Assembly: GCF_003324565.1 (NCBI RefSeq)
Contig: NZ_QOLA01000008.1
Span: 1-64,000, forward strand
Direction: 5' to 3'
DNA: 64,000 nucleotides
From: Streptomyces sp. SDr-06
Lineage (GTDB): Bacteria; Actinomycetota; Actinomycetes; Streptomycetales; Streptomycetaceae
This document shows positions 8,866 to 16,898 of this stretch, in pieces (position 1 is the stretch's first letter; the number at the start of each line of letters is the position of its first letter). The position numbers and the translations under genes were made by a program. Below the pieces are notes generated by a model. The model was not told the DNA's origin and made no database searches. It worked only from the letters and a program-made list of their open reading frames with translations.

Positions 8866-9753
8866 ATGTCCGAACCGACCGGTGCCGCCCGCCGTCGCGG
8901 GCCCTTCAAGGTCGGGGACCAGGTCCAGCTCACCGACCCCAAGGGACGCCACTACACCTTCACGCTCGAAGCCGGGAAGAATTTCCACACCCACAAGGGT
9001 TCCTTCCCGCACGACGAGCTGATCGGTGCTCCCGAGGGCAGTGTTGTCCGTACCACGGGAAACGTCGCCTACCTCGCGCTGCGCCCCCTGCTCCCCGACT
9101 TCGTCCTGTCCATGCCCCGCGGCGCCGCCGTGGTCTACCCCAAGGACGCGGGGCAGATCCTGGCCTTCGCCGACATCTTCGCCGGCGCCCGCGTCGTCGA
9201 GGCGGGGGTCGGCTCGGGCTCGCTGAGCGCCTTCCTGCTGCGCGCCATCGGCGACCACGGGATGCTGCACTCCTACGAGCGCCGCGAGGACTTCGCCGAG
9301 ATCGCCACGCAGAACGTGGAGCGCTACTTCGGCGGACCGCACCCCGCCTGGCAGCTCACCGTCGGCGACCTCCAGGACAACCTGTCGGACACCGACGTGG
9401 ACCGCGTGATCCTGGACATGCTCGCCCCCTGGGAGTGCCTGGACGCCGTCTCCAAGGCGCTCGTCCCCGGCGGCATCCTGTGCTGCTACGTGGCCACCAC
9501 CACCCAGCTCTCGCGCACCGTCGAGTCCATCCGGGAGATCGGCTGCTTCGCCGAGCCGCAGCCCTGGGAGTCGATGATCCGCAACTGGCACGTCGAGGGC
9601 CTGGCCGTGCGCCCGGACCACCGGATGATCGGCCACACCGGCTTCCTGGTGACCGCCCGCCGCCTCGCGGACGGCGTGGAACCCCCGATGCGCCGCCGTC
9701 GCCCCGCCAAGGGCGCGTACGGCGACGACTACGAGGGCCCCAACAAGGACTGA
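8866..9753 (+). CDS. trmI: tRNA (adenine(58)-N1)-methyltransferase TrmI
   Basis: 295 residues. An N-terminal beta domain (GPFKVGDQVQLTDPKGRHY) precedes a Rossmann methyltransferase domain with the AdoMet motif VVEAGVGSGSLSAFLL and the acidic block DNLSDTDVDRVILDML. The family is a homotetramer that methylates N1 of A58 in the T-loop of tRNA. ATG 8866 is chosen because homology begins there; there is no Shine-Dalgarno sequence, and TACTCT at 8854-8859 could be a -10 box for a leaderless transcript. A very strong terminator follows. The proteasomal ATPase gene lies further downstream, an arrangement common in actinobacteria. Confidence 0.95.
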   Translation: MSEPTGAARRRGPFKVGDQVQLTDPKGRHYTFTLEAGKNFHTHKGSFPHDELIGAPEGSVVRTTGNVAYLALRPLLPDFVLSMPRGAAVVYPKDAGQILAFADIFAGARVVEAGVGSGSLSAFLLRAIGDHGMLHSYERREDFAEIATQNVERYFGGPHPAWQLTVGDLQDNLSDTDVDRVILDMLAPWECLDAVSKALVPGGILCCYVATTTQLSRTVESIREIGCFAEPQPWESMIRNWHVEGLAVRPDHRMIGHTGFLVTARRLADGVEPPMRRRRPAKGAYGDDYEGPNKD

Positions 9754-9787
9754 CCAGTCCCCGAAGCTGGGCCCCGTACAACGAACC

Positions 9788-9840
9788 GGCGCCGCCGCCG
9801 AGTTCCCGGACCGACCCGGGAACTCGGCGGCGGCGCCTTT
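9788..9840. terminator. 22-bp perfect hairpin terminator after trmI
   Basis: Arms 9788-9809 and 9816-9837 are exact reverse complements around a six-base loop and are followed by TTT. It is among the longest perfect stems in the window and lies 34 bases after the trmI stop. Confidence 0.85.
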
Positions 9841-9937
9841 ACGTTGAGCCTGTTGCCCCGGTATTCCGCCCACCTGTGACGTGTGGCACGATGCTGGCCA
9901 CCCCCACTCGCACCGCCCTTCACAGGAGACCTCCCGC

Positions 9938-10519
9938 GTGCTGACTGCCGCCGTCCCTGAGCTCGCGCACACCCACGCCCGCCCCGTGCACTGGATCGCC
10001 ACGGCGACCGCGATGGCCGCGGTGGTCGCGCTCGCGGGCTTCCTGCAACCGGACGCGGCCAAGGCCACGCAGAGCCCCGGCGAGCGCGGCGGCGCCCCTG
10101 TCACGACGGCCGCGGCCCCCGATCCGGGCGCGGTCGCGTTCCCCCTGCGGTGCGGGCCGATGGGCTCGGTGGTGGAGAAGCGTGCCACCGGCGACCTCGA
10201 CGGCGACGGAGTCCCGGAGACGGTGGCGGTCGTGCACTGCAAGGCCGGCGGCGGCACCCCGCCCAGCGGCGTCTACGTCCTGACGCGGCCGGTGACCGAG
10301 GGAGCACCGCCGCGCGTGGTGGCGACGCTGGTGGACCCGAAGGAGAAGCAGACCGTCACCGAGGTCGCCGTGCGGAGCGGCGCCGTGGCGGCGACCCTGC
10401 TCGGCTACTCGTCCGACGACGTCCCGCGCTACGCGCCGGACGTGCGCCAGGAGGTCAAGTGGCGCTGGCAGGGCGGGAAGTTCGTCCGCTCGTCCGGCGC
10501 CGCCCCGATGGGCGTCTGA
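9938..10519 (+). CDS. Membrane-anchored or secreted hypothetical protein
   Basis: 193 residues from GTG 9938, which follows CACAGGAGA at a good distance. A hydrophobic segment (about residues 19-36, HWIATATAMAAVVALAGF) suggests an uncleaved signal anchor or signal peptide. The mature part has the acidic loop GDLDGDGVPETVAVV, which resembles the calcium-binding or FG-GAP type repeat found in secreted proteins, then an Arg/Trp-rich end. I do not recognise a named family. It is convergent with the ferredoxin gene. Confidence 0.7.
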   Translation: MLTAAVPELAHTHARPVHWIATATAMAAVVALAGFLQPDAAKATQSPGERGGAPVTTAAAPDPGAVAFPLRCGPMGSVVEKRATGDLDGDGVPETVAVVHCKAGGGTPPSGVYVLTRPVTEGAPPRVVATLVDPKEKQTVTEVAVRSGAVAATLLGYSSDDVPRYAPDVRQEVKWRWQGGKFVRSSGAAPMGV

Positions 10520-10552
10520 GCCGGCGCCGGACAGCGCCCCGTCACCTTCCGC

Positions 10553-10831
10553 TCACTGCGCGTCGGGGCCGTACACCTCGACGCTGTCCGAAACCCGACG
10601 TACGTGAATGCAGTCACCCGGGCACTCCTTCGCGGAGTCCACGACGTCCTGGAGCAGCGGCAGCGGGACGGGTGTGGTGGCCCCGGGCGACTGGAGCAAC
10701 TCGTCCTCGGAACTCTTCACATACGCAAGCCCGTCGATGTCCAGCTCGAAGACTTCGGGGGCGTACTGGACGCAGATGCCGTCGCCGGTGCACAGGTCCT
10801 GGTCGATCCAGACTTCGAGAGCCTCGTTCAT
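10553..10831 (-). CDS. Small ferredoxin with a C-x5-C...CP cluster motif (3Fe-4S type)
   Basis: 92 residues from ATG 10831. The cysteine pattern is CTGDGIC near the N-terminus and CP near residue 70, giving three ligands instead of four. This is the arrangement of the small [3Fe-4S] ferredoxins that serve cytochrome P450s in Streptomyces. A further Cys (CPGDC) is three residues later and might act as an alternative ligand. The middle region (YAPEVFELDIDGLAYV) is typical. No P450 gene is nearby; the gene sits divergently upstream of the proteasomal ATPase. The redox partner cannot be told from this window. Confidence 0.9.
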   Translation of the reverse strand: MNEALEVWIDQDLCTGDGICVQYAPEVFELDIDGLAYVKSSEDELLQSPGATTPVPLPLLQDVVDSAKECPGDCIHVRRVSDSVEVYGPDAQ

Positions 10832-11004
10832 GTGCCTGCCGTTCCTGCGCGAGTGAATCAATCGATGCCAGCCCTGACGGGTGTTGACCCATCGACGATA
10901 ACAACCGCCCGCTTTCCGATGTTGATGGGTGGGTATTCCCCTGGCGTGAGGGAGAGCGCAAGGGTGAAGATCAGACACACCTCAGAGTCTTTGTGATCTA
11001 GGGG

Positions 11005-11032
11005 TTTCAATCACCACCAGCCCAGGTAGGGT
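11005..11032 (+). promoter_or_regulatory. Putative promoter of the proteasomal ATPase gene
   Basis: TTTCAA at 11005-11010 and TAGGGT at 11027-11032 are separated by 16 bases, a fair match to the vegetative Streptomyces consensus. The expected start point near 11039 leaves a ~32-base leader containing GGAGGAGGTGAGG before the GTG at 11071. Confidence 0.5.
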
Positions 11033-11070
11033 CAGGAAGCGTCCAGCTCCCCTTGGAGGAGGTGAGGACC

Positions 11071-12837
11071 GTGGCAGCCCACGACGACGACATCAACCGC
11101 GGCATCCGGCCCGGGCGGGGGTCTGAGGACCCAGCCGGCCAGGTTGCCTATCTAGAGCAGGAAATCGCCGTCCTGCGACGCAAGCTCGCCGACTCTCCGC
11201 GTCATACGAGGATTCTCGAAGAGCGGATCGTCGAGCTGCAGACCAGCCTGGCGGGCGTGTCCGCACAGAACGAGCGGCTCGCCAACACGCTCCGCGAGGC
11301 CCGCGACCAGATCGTGGCCCTCAAGGAGGAGGTCGACCGGCTCGCGCAGCCGCCGGCCGGCTTCGGCGTCTTCCTGCAGTCCAACGAGGACGGCACCGTC
11401 GACATCTTCACCGGGGGCCGCAAGCTCCGGGTGAACGTCAGCCCCAGCGTCGAACCCGACGAACTGCGGCGCGGCCAGGAAGTCATGCTCAACGAAGCGC
11501 TCAACGTGGTCGAGGCCATGGAGTTCGAGCGCGCCGGGGACATCGTCACCCTCAAGGAGATCCTCGAGGACGGCGAGCGCGCCCTGGTGATCGGGCACAC
11601 CGACGAGGAACGGGTGGTGAGGCTCGCCGAGCCGCTCCTGGACATCACCATCCGCCCCGGCGATGCGCTCCTGCTGGAACCCAGGTCCGGCTACGTGTAC
11701 GAAGTGGTGCCGAAGAGCGAGGTCGAGGAACTCGTCCTCGAAGAGGTTCCGGACGTCGACTACGACAAGATCGGCGGTCTGGGCAACCAGATCGAGCTGA
11801 TCCGCGACGCGGTCGAACTCCCCTACCTCTACCCCGACCTCTTCAAGGAGCACGAACTGCGGCCGCCGAAGGGCATCCTGCTCTACGGCCCGCCCGGATG
11901 CGGCAAGACGCTGATCGCGAAGGCGGTCGCCAACTCCCTCGCCAAGAAGGTCGCCGAGGTGACCGGCCAGCCCGCGGGGAAGTCCTACTTCCTCAACATC
12001 AAGGGCCCCGAGCTCCTCAACAAGTACGTCGGCGAGACCGAGCGGCACATCCGCCTCGTCTTCCAGCGTGCGCGGGAGAAGGCGAGCGAGGGCACGCCCG
12101 TCATCGTCTTCTTCGACGAGATGGAATCCCTCTTCCGCACCCGTGGATCCGGTGTCAGCTCGGACGTGGAGAACACCATCGTCCCGCAGCTGCTCGCCGA
12201 GATCGACGGCGTGGAGGGTCTTGAGAACGTCATCGTCATCGGCGCCTCCAACCGCGAGGACATGATCGACCCCGCGATCCTGCGGCCCGGCCGGCTCGAT
12301 GTGAAGATCAAGATCGAGCGTCCGGACGCGGAGGCGGCGAAGGACATCTTCGCCAAGTACCTCAGGTCGTCGCTGCCGCTGCACGCCGACGACCTCGCCG
12401 AGCACGGCGGGGACGCCGAGGGCACCACCCACGCGATGATCCAGTCCGTGGTGGAGCAGATGTACGCGGAGTCCGAGGAGAACCGCTTCCTGGAAGTCAC
12501 GTACGCCAACGGCGACAAGGAAGTCCTGTACTTCAAGGACTTCAACTCCGGCGCCATGATCCAGAACATCGTGGACCGGGCCAAGAAGATGGCCATCAAG
12601 GCCTTCCTCGACCAGAACCAGAAGGGCCTTCGCATCTCCCACCTCCTCCAGGCCTGCGTGGACGAGTTCAAGGAGAACGAGGACCTGCCGAACACCACCA
12701 ACCCGGACGACTGGGCCCGGATTTCCGGAAAGAAGGGCGAGCGGATCGTATTCATCCGCACCCTTGTCACCGGAAAGCAGGGCGCGGACACCGGACGCTC
12801 CATCGACACGGTGGCCAACACCGGTCAGTACCTGTAA
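11071..12837 (+). CDS. arc: Proteasome-associated AAA+ ATPase (ARC/Mpa)
   Basis: 588 residues. The order of domains is the family's: an N-terminal coiled coil (about 20-85, with LEERIVELQ) that binds Pup, tandem OB folds, and one AAA module with Walker A GPPGCGKT (about 273-280), Walker B VIVFFDEMES and the arginine-finger region AILRPGRLD. The protein ends in GQYL; the penultimate tyrosine motif is what docks Mpa onto the alpha-ring of the 20S core. The ring recognises pupylated proteins, unfolds them and threads them into PrcBA. GTG 11071 is chosen by the strong ribosome site and by homology starting at AAHDDDINRG. A terminator follows, so dop has its own promoter. Confidence 0.97.
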   Translation: MAAHDDDINRGIRPGRGSEDPAGQVAYLEQEIAVLRRKLADSPRHTRILEERIVELQTSLAGVSAQNERLANTLREARDQIVALKEEVDRLAQPPAGFGVFLQSNEDGTVDIFTGGRKLRVNVSPSVEPDELRRGQEVMLNEALNVVEAMEFERAGDIVTLKEILEDGERALVIGHTDEERVVRLAEPLLDITIRPGDALLLEPRSGYVYEVVPKSEVEELVLEEVPDVDYDKIGGLGNQIELIRDAVELPYLYPDLFKEHELRPPKGILLYGPPGCGKTLIAKAVANSLAKKVAEVTGQPAGKSYFLNIKGPELLNKYVGETERHIRLVFQRAREKASEGTPVIVFFDEMESLFRTRGSGVSSDVENTIVPQLLAEIDGVEGLENVIVIGASNREDMIDPAILRPGRLDVKIKIERPDAEAAKDIFAKYLRSSLPLHADDLAEHGGDAEGTTHAMIQSVVEQMYAESEENRFLEVTYANGDKEVLYFKDFNSGAMIQNIVDRAKKMAIKAFLDQNQKGLRISHLLQACVDEFKENEDLPNTTNPDDWARISGKKGERIVFIRTLVTGKQGADTGRSIDTVANTGQYL

Positions 12838-12846
12838 AAGGCAGGC

Positions 12847-12889
12847 CGGCTGCGGGTGCCCGGGCGGGCATCCGCAGCCGACTGCTTTT
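12847..12889. terminator. Terminator after arc
   Basis: A 16-base-pair stem with one G-T wobble (12847-12862 with 12865-12880) is followed by ACTGCTTTT. It starts nine bases after the stop codon. Confidence 0.8.
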
Positions 12890-13082
12890 CAGGCCATGAA
12901 CAGGCCACGAGCACAGCAAGAGCAATGACGGAATTGATCTCCCCACCAGCGCAAAGGCGTTCTAGGCTCTTCGGTACCGCCGAGTCGCGCAGTGCGGGGA
13001 CGGGCACCGCACACGCACCGGAGAACCAGCGGTACTTGAGCGCCGCTCCCGCGGGGGAGCGCCGCCGGGCAAGGAGGGCCGC

Positions 13083-14594
13083 ATGACCGTACGGCGAGTA
13101 ATGGGCATCGAGACGGAGTACGGGATCTCCGTCCCCGGCCACCCCAACGCCAATGCCATGCTCACCTCGTCCCAGATCGTCAACGCCTACGCGGCGGCGA
13201 TGCACCGGGCGCGCCGCGCCCGCTGGGACTTCGAGGAGGAGAACCCGCTGCGGGACGCCCGCGGCTTCGACCTCGCCCGCGAGGCCGCCGACTCAAGCCA
13301 GCTCACCGACGAGGACATCGGCCTCGCCAACGTCATCCTGACCAACGGGGCCCGGTTGTACGTCGACCACGCACACCCCGAGTACAGCTCACCCGAGGTC
13401 ACCAACCCGCGCGACGCCGTCCTGTGGGACAAGGCCGGCGAGCGCATCATGGCCGAGGCGGCCGAGCGCGCGGCCCAGCTGCCCGGCGCCCAGCCGATCC
13501 ACCTGTACAAGAACAACACCGACAACAAGGGCGCCTCCTACGGCACCCACGAGAACTACCTGATGAAGCGGGAGACCGCGTTCTCGGACATCGTGCGCCA
13601 CCTGACGCCGTTCTTCGTGTCGCGCCAGGTCATCACCGGCGCCGGACGCGTCGGCATCGGCCAGGACGGCCACGAGCACGGCTTCCAGATCAGCCAGCGC
13701 GCCGACTACTTCGAGGTCGAGGTCGGCCTGGAGACGACCCTCAAGCGGCCGATCATCAACACCCGTGACGAGCCGCACGCGGACGCCGAGAAGTACCGCC
13801 GCCTGCACGTGATCATCGGCGACGCGAACCTGTCGGAGATCTCGACCTACCTCAAGCTGGGCACGACCTCCCTGGTCCTCTCCATGATCGAGGAAGGGTT
13901 CATCAACGTCGACCTGGCCGTGGACCAGCCGGTCCGCACCCTCCACCAGGTCTCGCACGACCCCACCCTGCGGCATCTGGTCACGCTGCGCAGTGGCCGC
14001 ACGCTGACGGCCGTCCAGTTGCAGATGGAGTACTTCGAGCTGGCCCGCAAGTACGTCGAGGAGCGGTTCGGGGCGGACGCCGACGAGCAGACCAAGGACG
14101 TCCTGGTCCGCTGGGAGGACGTCCTGAACCGCCTGGAGAACGACCCGATGAGCCTGTCGGGCGAGCTCGACTGGATCGCCAAGCGCGAGCTCATGGAGGG
14201 CTACCGGCGCCGGGACGGGCTGGACTGGGACGCGGCCCGGCTGCACCTGGTGGACCTCCAGTACGCCGACGTACGGCCCGAGAAGGGCCTGTACAACCGT
14301 CTGGTGGCCCGCGGCAAGATGAAGCGGCTCCTGGACGATCCCGGCGTCCTGCGGGCGCAGACGAAGCCCCCCGAGGACACCAGGGCGTACTTCCGCGGCC
14401 GCTGCCTGGAGCAGTACGCGGACGACGTCGCGGCGGCCTCCTGGGACTCGGTGATCTTCGATCTGCCCGGCCGTGACTCGCTGCAGCGGGTGCCAACCCT
14501 GGAACCCCTACGCGGAACGCGTAATCACGTGAAGGCGCTGCTCGACCGGTGCCGCACGGCCGAAGATCTGGTGCGGGTGCTCTCCGGCGGCTGA
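13083..14594 (+). CDS. dop: Depupylase / Pup deamidase Dop
   Basis: 503 residues with the glutamine-synthetase-like fold shared with PafA. The nucleotide/Mg motif MGIETEYG opens the protein and the catalytic aspartate D95 lies in LYVDHAHPEYSSPE. Residues about 45-80 form the Dop-specific loop between strands. Further shared blocks are YKNNTDNKGASYGTHENYL and RPIINTRDEPHADAEKYRRLHVI. Dop converts the C-terminal Gln of Pup into Glu and also removes Pup from tagged proteins. Pup here ends in Gln, so Dop is required before ligation. The region 12890-13082 must carry its promoter. A hairpin separates it from pup. Confidence 0.97.
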   Translation: MTVRRVMGIETEYGISVPGHPNANAMLTSSQIVNAYAAAMHRARRARWDFEEENPLRDARGFDLAREAADSSQLTDEDIGLANVILTNGARLYVDHAHPEYSSPEVTNPRDAVLWDKAGERIMAEAAERAAQLPGAQPIHLYKNNTDNKGASYGTHENYLMKRETAFSDIVRHLTPFFVSRQVITGAGRVGIGQDGHEHGFQISQRADYFEVEVGLETTLKRPIINTRDEPHADAEKYRRLHVIIGDANLSEISTYLKLGTTSLVLSMIEEGFINVDLAVDQPVRTLHQVSHDPTLRHLVTLRSGRTLTAVQLQMEYFELARKYVEERFGADADEQTKDVLVRWEDVLNRLENDPMSLSGELDWIAKRELMEGYRRRDGLDWDAARLHLVDLQYADVRPEKGLYNRLVARGKMKRLLDDPGVLRAQTKPPEDTRAYFRGRCLEQYADDVAAASWDSVIFDLPGRDSLQRVPTLEPLRGTRNHVKALLDRCRTAEDLVRVLSGG

Positions 14595-14624
14595 AAGACC
14601 GCGGGTGTGGGAAACACAGAGGTA

Positions 14625-14654
14625 GGCCCCGCACGTTCCACCAAGTGCGGGGCC
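14625..14654. terminator. Hairpin after dop
   Basis: A perfect 10-base-pair stem (14625-14634 with 14645-14654) with a 10-base loop, 30 bases after the dop stop. Confidence 0.65.
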
Positions 14655-14658
14655 GATG

Positions 14659-14682
14659 TCAGACCCTGCTTGTAGGGTCTGA
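14659..14682. promoter_or_regulatory. Palindrome overlapping the probable pup -10 box
   Basis: TCAGACCCT (14659-14667) and AGGGTCTGA (14674-14682) are exact inverted repeats around GCTTGT. The right arm includes TAGGGT (14673-14678), a good -10 box for pup, whose ATG is at 14715. It could be an operator controlling pup or a leader hairpin. No clear -35 box was found. Confidence 0.45.
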
Positions 14683-14714
14683 TCAAGGACATCGAACCGA
14701 GCGGGGTGAGGTAG

Positions 14715-14933
14715 ATGGCGACCAAGGACACCGGCGGCGGCCAGCAGAAGGCGACGCGCTCCACCGAGGAGGTCGAGGAGCAGGCGCAGGACGCGCAGGC
14801 TTCCGAGGACCTCAAGGAGCGGCAGGAGAAGCTCTCCGACGACGTGGACTCCGTCCTGGACGAGATCGACGATGTGCTCGAGGAGAACGCCGAGGACTTC
14901 GTGCGGTCATTCGTTCAAAAGGGTGGACAGTAG
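14715..14933 (+). CDS. pup: Prokaryotic ubiquitin-like protein Pup
   Basis: 72 residues, highly charged and mostly disordered. The central and C-terminal part (DLKERQEKLSDDVDSVLDEI) is the helix-forming segment that binds the ARC/Mpa coiled coil. The protein ends FVQKGGQ, so the last residue is Gln, which Dop must deamidate to Glu before PafA can join it to substrate lysines. GGGTGAGG precedes the ATG. It is flanked by a palindrome upstream and a hairpin downstream. Confidence 0.98.
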   Translation: MATKDTGGGQQKATRSTEEVEEQAQDAQASEDLKERQEKLSDDVDSVLDEIDDVLEENAEDFVRSFVQKGGQ

Positions 14934-14961
14934 TTCACGCATGTGAACATGGGGGTGCGTC

Positions 14962-14995
14962 GTGGGAAGCCCGGCCGGGGTCGCGGGCTTCCCAC
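14962..14995. terminator. Hairpin after pup
   Basis: A perfect 12-base-pair stem (14962-14973 with 14984-14995) lies 29 bases after the pup stop, without a T-run. It occupies the place where the missing front part of the endonuclease VII gene would be expected, and probably lowers or ends transcription between pup and prcB. Confidence 0.65.
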
Positions 14996-15025
14996 CACGT
15001 TCCCCCCGGGCCCCACGGGGCTCAT

Positions 15026-15235
15026 CGCGTAATTGGCCTGTCCTGCCTGGCCGTTCATGTGGATCATTGCCACACGCCGGGTAGGGTCCCAGGCGTACTG
15101 TGCTTCAACTGCAATTCGGCCATCGGCCTGTTGGGGGAGATCCCCGGCACCGTCCGTCGGGCTGCCGCCTACTTGGAAGGAAACTCGTGGAAGCCAACAC
15201 TCGTGGCACGGGGCGTCTACCAGCTGCCTTCCTGA
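15026..15235 (+). pseudogene. Remnant of a recombination endonuclease VII-type HNH gene
   Basis: The frame ending at 15235 encodes about 65 residues that match only the C-terminal half of the endonuclease VII family often found between pup and prcB in Streptomyces. HVDHCH with TPGRVPGVLCFNC carries the HNH core and one zinc knuckle, followed by the family's end with AYLEGNSWKPTLVARGVYQL. The N-terminal part with the first zinc knuckle is absent; the preceding bases (14934-15025) are a hairpin and non-coding sequence. A GTG at 15059 exists but has no ribosome site. The last 49 bases overlap the start of prcB and contain its ribosome site, which may explain their survival. Confidence 0.75.
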
Positions 15236-16032
15236 CGCCTGGCTCCTCCTCGTTCATGGACTTCCTGTCCGAACACTCGCCGGAGATGCTGCCCGGCAAG
15301 CGCGTCCTGCCGCCCGTGCAGGGCGCGCTCGAAGCCCCGCACGGCACGACGATCGTCGCGGCGACGTTCCCCGGCGGGGTCGTCCTGGCCGGCGACCGGC
15401 GGGCCACGATGGGCAACATGATCGCCCAGCGCGACATCGAGAAGGTCTTCCCGGCCGACGAGTACTCGGCGGTCGGCATCGCCGGCACCGCCGGTCTCGC
15501 CGTCGAGATGGTCAAGCTCTTCCAGCTGGAGCTGGAGCACTTCGAGAAGGTCGAAGGCGCCACGCTCTCCCTGGAGGGCAAGGCCAACCGGCTCTCCACC
15601 ATGATCCGCGGCAATCTCGGCATGGCCATGCAGGGCCTCGCCGTGGTCCCGCTCTTCGCGGGCTACGACGTGGACCGCGACAAGGGCCGGATCTTCTCCT
15701 ACGACGTCACCGGCGGCCGCTCCGAGGAGCACGGCTTCGCCGCCACCGGCTCCGGCTCCATCTTCGCCCGGGGCTCCATGAAGAAGCTCTACCGCGACGA
15801 CCTGACGGAGCAGGAGACGACCACCCTCGTCATCCAGGCGCTCTACGACGCGGCCGACGACGACTCGGCGACCGGCGGCCCCGACATGGCGCGCCGGATC
15901 TTCCCGATCGTCACCGTCATCACCGAGGACGGGTTCCGCAGGCTCACCGAGGCGGAGTCCTCCGAGCTCGCCCGCTCCGTCCTGGCACGGCGGCTGGAGC
16001 AGCCCGACGGCCCCCGGGCCTCCCTCCTCTGA
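15187..16032 (+). CDS. prcB: 20S proteasome beta subunit PrcB
   Basis: 281 residues, the family's usual length in Streptomyces. A 53-residue propeptide ending in EAPHG is cut autocatalytically to expose the N-terminal threonine nucleophile (T54 of the precursor, TTIVAATFPGG). GDRRATMG carries the catalytic Asp region, followed by the Lys in IEKVF. Beta subunits form the two inner heptameric rings of the core. The GTG start has GGAAGGAAA just upstream, which lies inside the overlapping endonuclease remnant. PrcA follows 55 bases later in the same transcript. Confidence 0.97.
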   Translation: MEANTRGTGRLPAAFLTPGSSSFMDFLSEHSPEMLPGKRVLPPVQGALEAPHGTTIVAATFPGGVVLAGDRRATMGNMIAQRDIEKVFPADEYSAVGIAGTAGLAVEMVKLFQLELEHFEKVEGATLSLEGKANRLSTMIRGNLGMAMQGLAVVPLFAGYDVDRDKGRIFSYDVTGGRSEEHGFAATGSGSIFARGSMKKLYRDDLTEQETTTLVIQALYDAADDDSATGGPDMARRIFPIVTVITEDGFRRLTEAESSELARSVLARRLEQPDGPRASLL

Positions 16033-16087
16033 GGCCCCCGCAGGCCCCGAGATGACCCCGCCACTGACAGAAAGGGACGGTTAGCCG

Positions 16088-16846
16088 GTGTCGACCCCGT
16101 TCTATGTCTCACCCCAGCAGGCCATGGCCGACCGTGCGGAGTACGCCCGCAAGGGCATCGCCCGCGGCCGCAGCCTGGTCGTGATCCAGTACGCCGACGG
16201 CATCGTGTTCGTCGGTGAGAACCCGTCCCGCGCGCTGCACAAGTTCAGCGAGATCTACGACCGGATCGGCTTCGCGGCCGCCGGCAAGTACAACGAGTAC
16301 GAGAACCTCCGTATCGGCGGCGTCCGTTACGCCGATCTGCGCGGATACACCTACGACCGCGACGACGTGACGGCCCGTGGGCTGGCCAACGTCTACGCCC
16401 AGACCCTCGGCACCATCTTCTCCAGCGTCGGCGAGAAGCCGTACGAGGTGGAGCTGGTCGTCGCCGAGGTCGGCAGCACCCCCGAAGAGGACCAGATCTA
16501 CCGGCTGCCGCACGACGGCTCGATCGTGGACGAGCACGGCTCGGTCGCGGTCGGCGGCAACTCCGAGCAGATCAGCACCTTCCTGGACCAGCGCCACCAG
16601 GACGGCATGTCGCTCGCCGAGGCGCTGAAGCTGGCCGTGCAGGCCCTGTCGAGCCAGGCCAACGGCGCCGACCGGGAGATCCCCGCCGAGCGCCTGGAGG
16701 TCGCGGTCCTGGACCGGACGCGGCCCCAGCAGCGGAAGTTCAAGCGCATCGTCGGCCGGCAGCTCTCCCGGCTGCTCCAGGCCGATGTGGCCAAGACCGA
16801 GCCCACCGAGGCCCCGTCCGACCTGGAGGAGACGGAGGACGAGTAG
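16088..16846 (+). CDS. prcA: 20S proteasome alpha subunit PrcA
   Basis: 252 residues. The N-terminal YVSPQQAMADRAEYARKGIARG is the alpha-type gate and H0 helix that regulates entry of substrates and contacts the C-termini of ARC/Mpa. The rest has the Ntn-hydrolase fold (VVIQYADGIVFVGEN) without a catalytic threonine. The tail after residue 225 is acidic (EDE end). GTG 16088 follows AAAGGGACGG. A bidirectional hairpin separates it from the convergent lacI-type gene. Confidence 0.97.
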   Translation: MSTPFYVSPQQAMADRAEYARKGIARGRSLVVIQYADGIVFVGENPSRALHKFSEIYDRIGFAAAGKYNEYENLRIGGVRYADLRGYTYDRDDVTARGLANVYAQTLGTIFSSVGEKPYEVELVVAEVGSTPEEDQIYRLPHDGSIVDEHGSVAVGGNSEQISTFLDQRHQDGMSLAEALKLAVQALSSQANGADREIPAERLEVAVLDRTRPQQRKFKRIVGRQLSRLLQADVAKTEPTEAPSDLEETEDE

Positions 16847-16862
16847 TCCCCGCCGTCGCGCA

Positions 16863-16898
16863 CGCGCCCCGGTTCCGCCTCAGGCGGGCCGGGGCGCG
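16863..16898. terminator. Bidirectional terminator between prcA and the convergent regulator gene
   Basis: A perfect 10-base-pair outer stem (16863-16872 with 16889-16898) encloses a second small inverted repeat (CGCCT/AGGCG). Its right arm overlaps the last codons of the minus-strand regulator, so it can serve both transcripts. Confidence 0.7.

Noticed and set aside
14549..15058. In-frame upstream extension of the endonuclease VII remnant
   Set aside because: The frame is open but overlaps dop, the dop terminator, the pup promoter and pup itself in another frame, and its translation there has no endonuclease VII features; only the part after about 15026 is recognisable.
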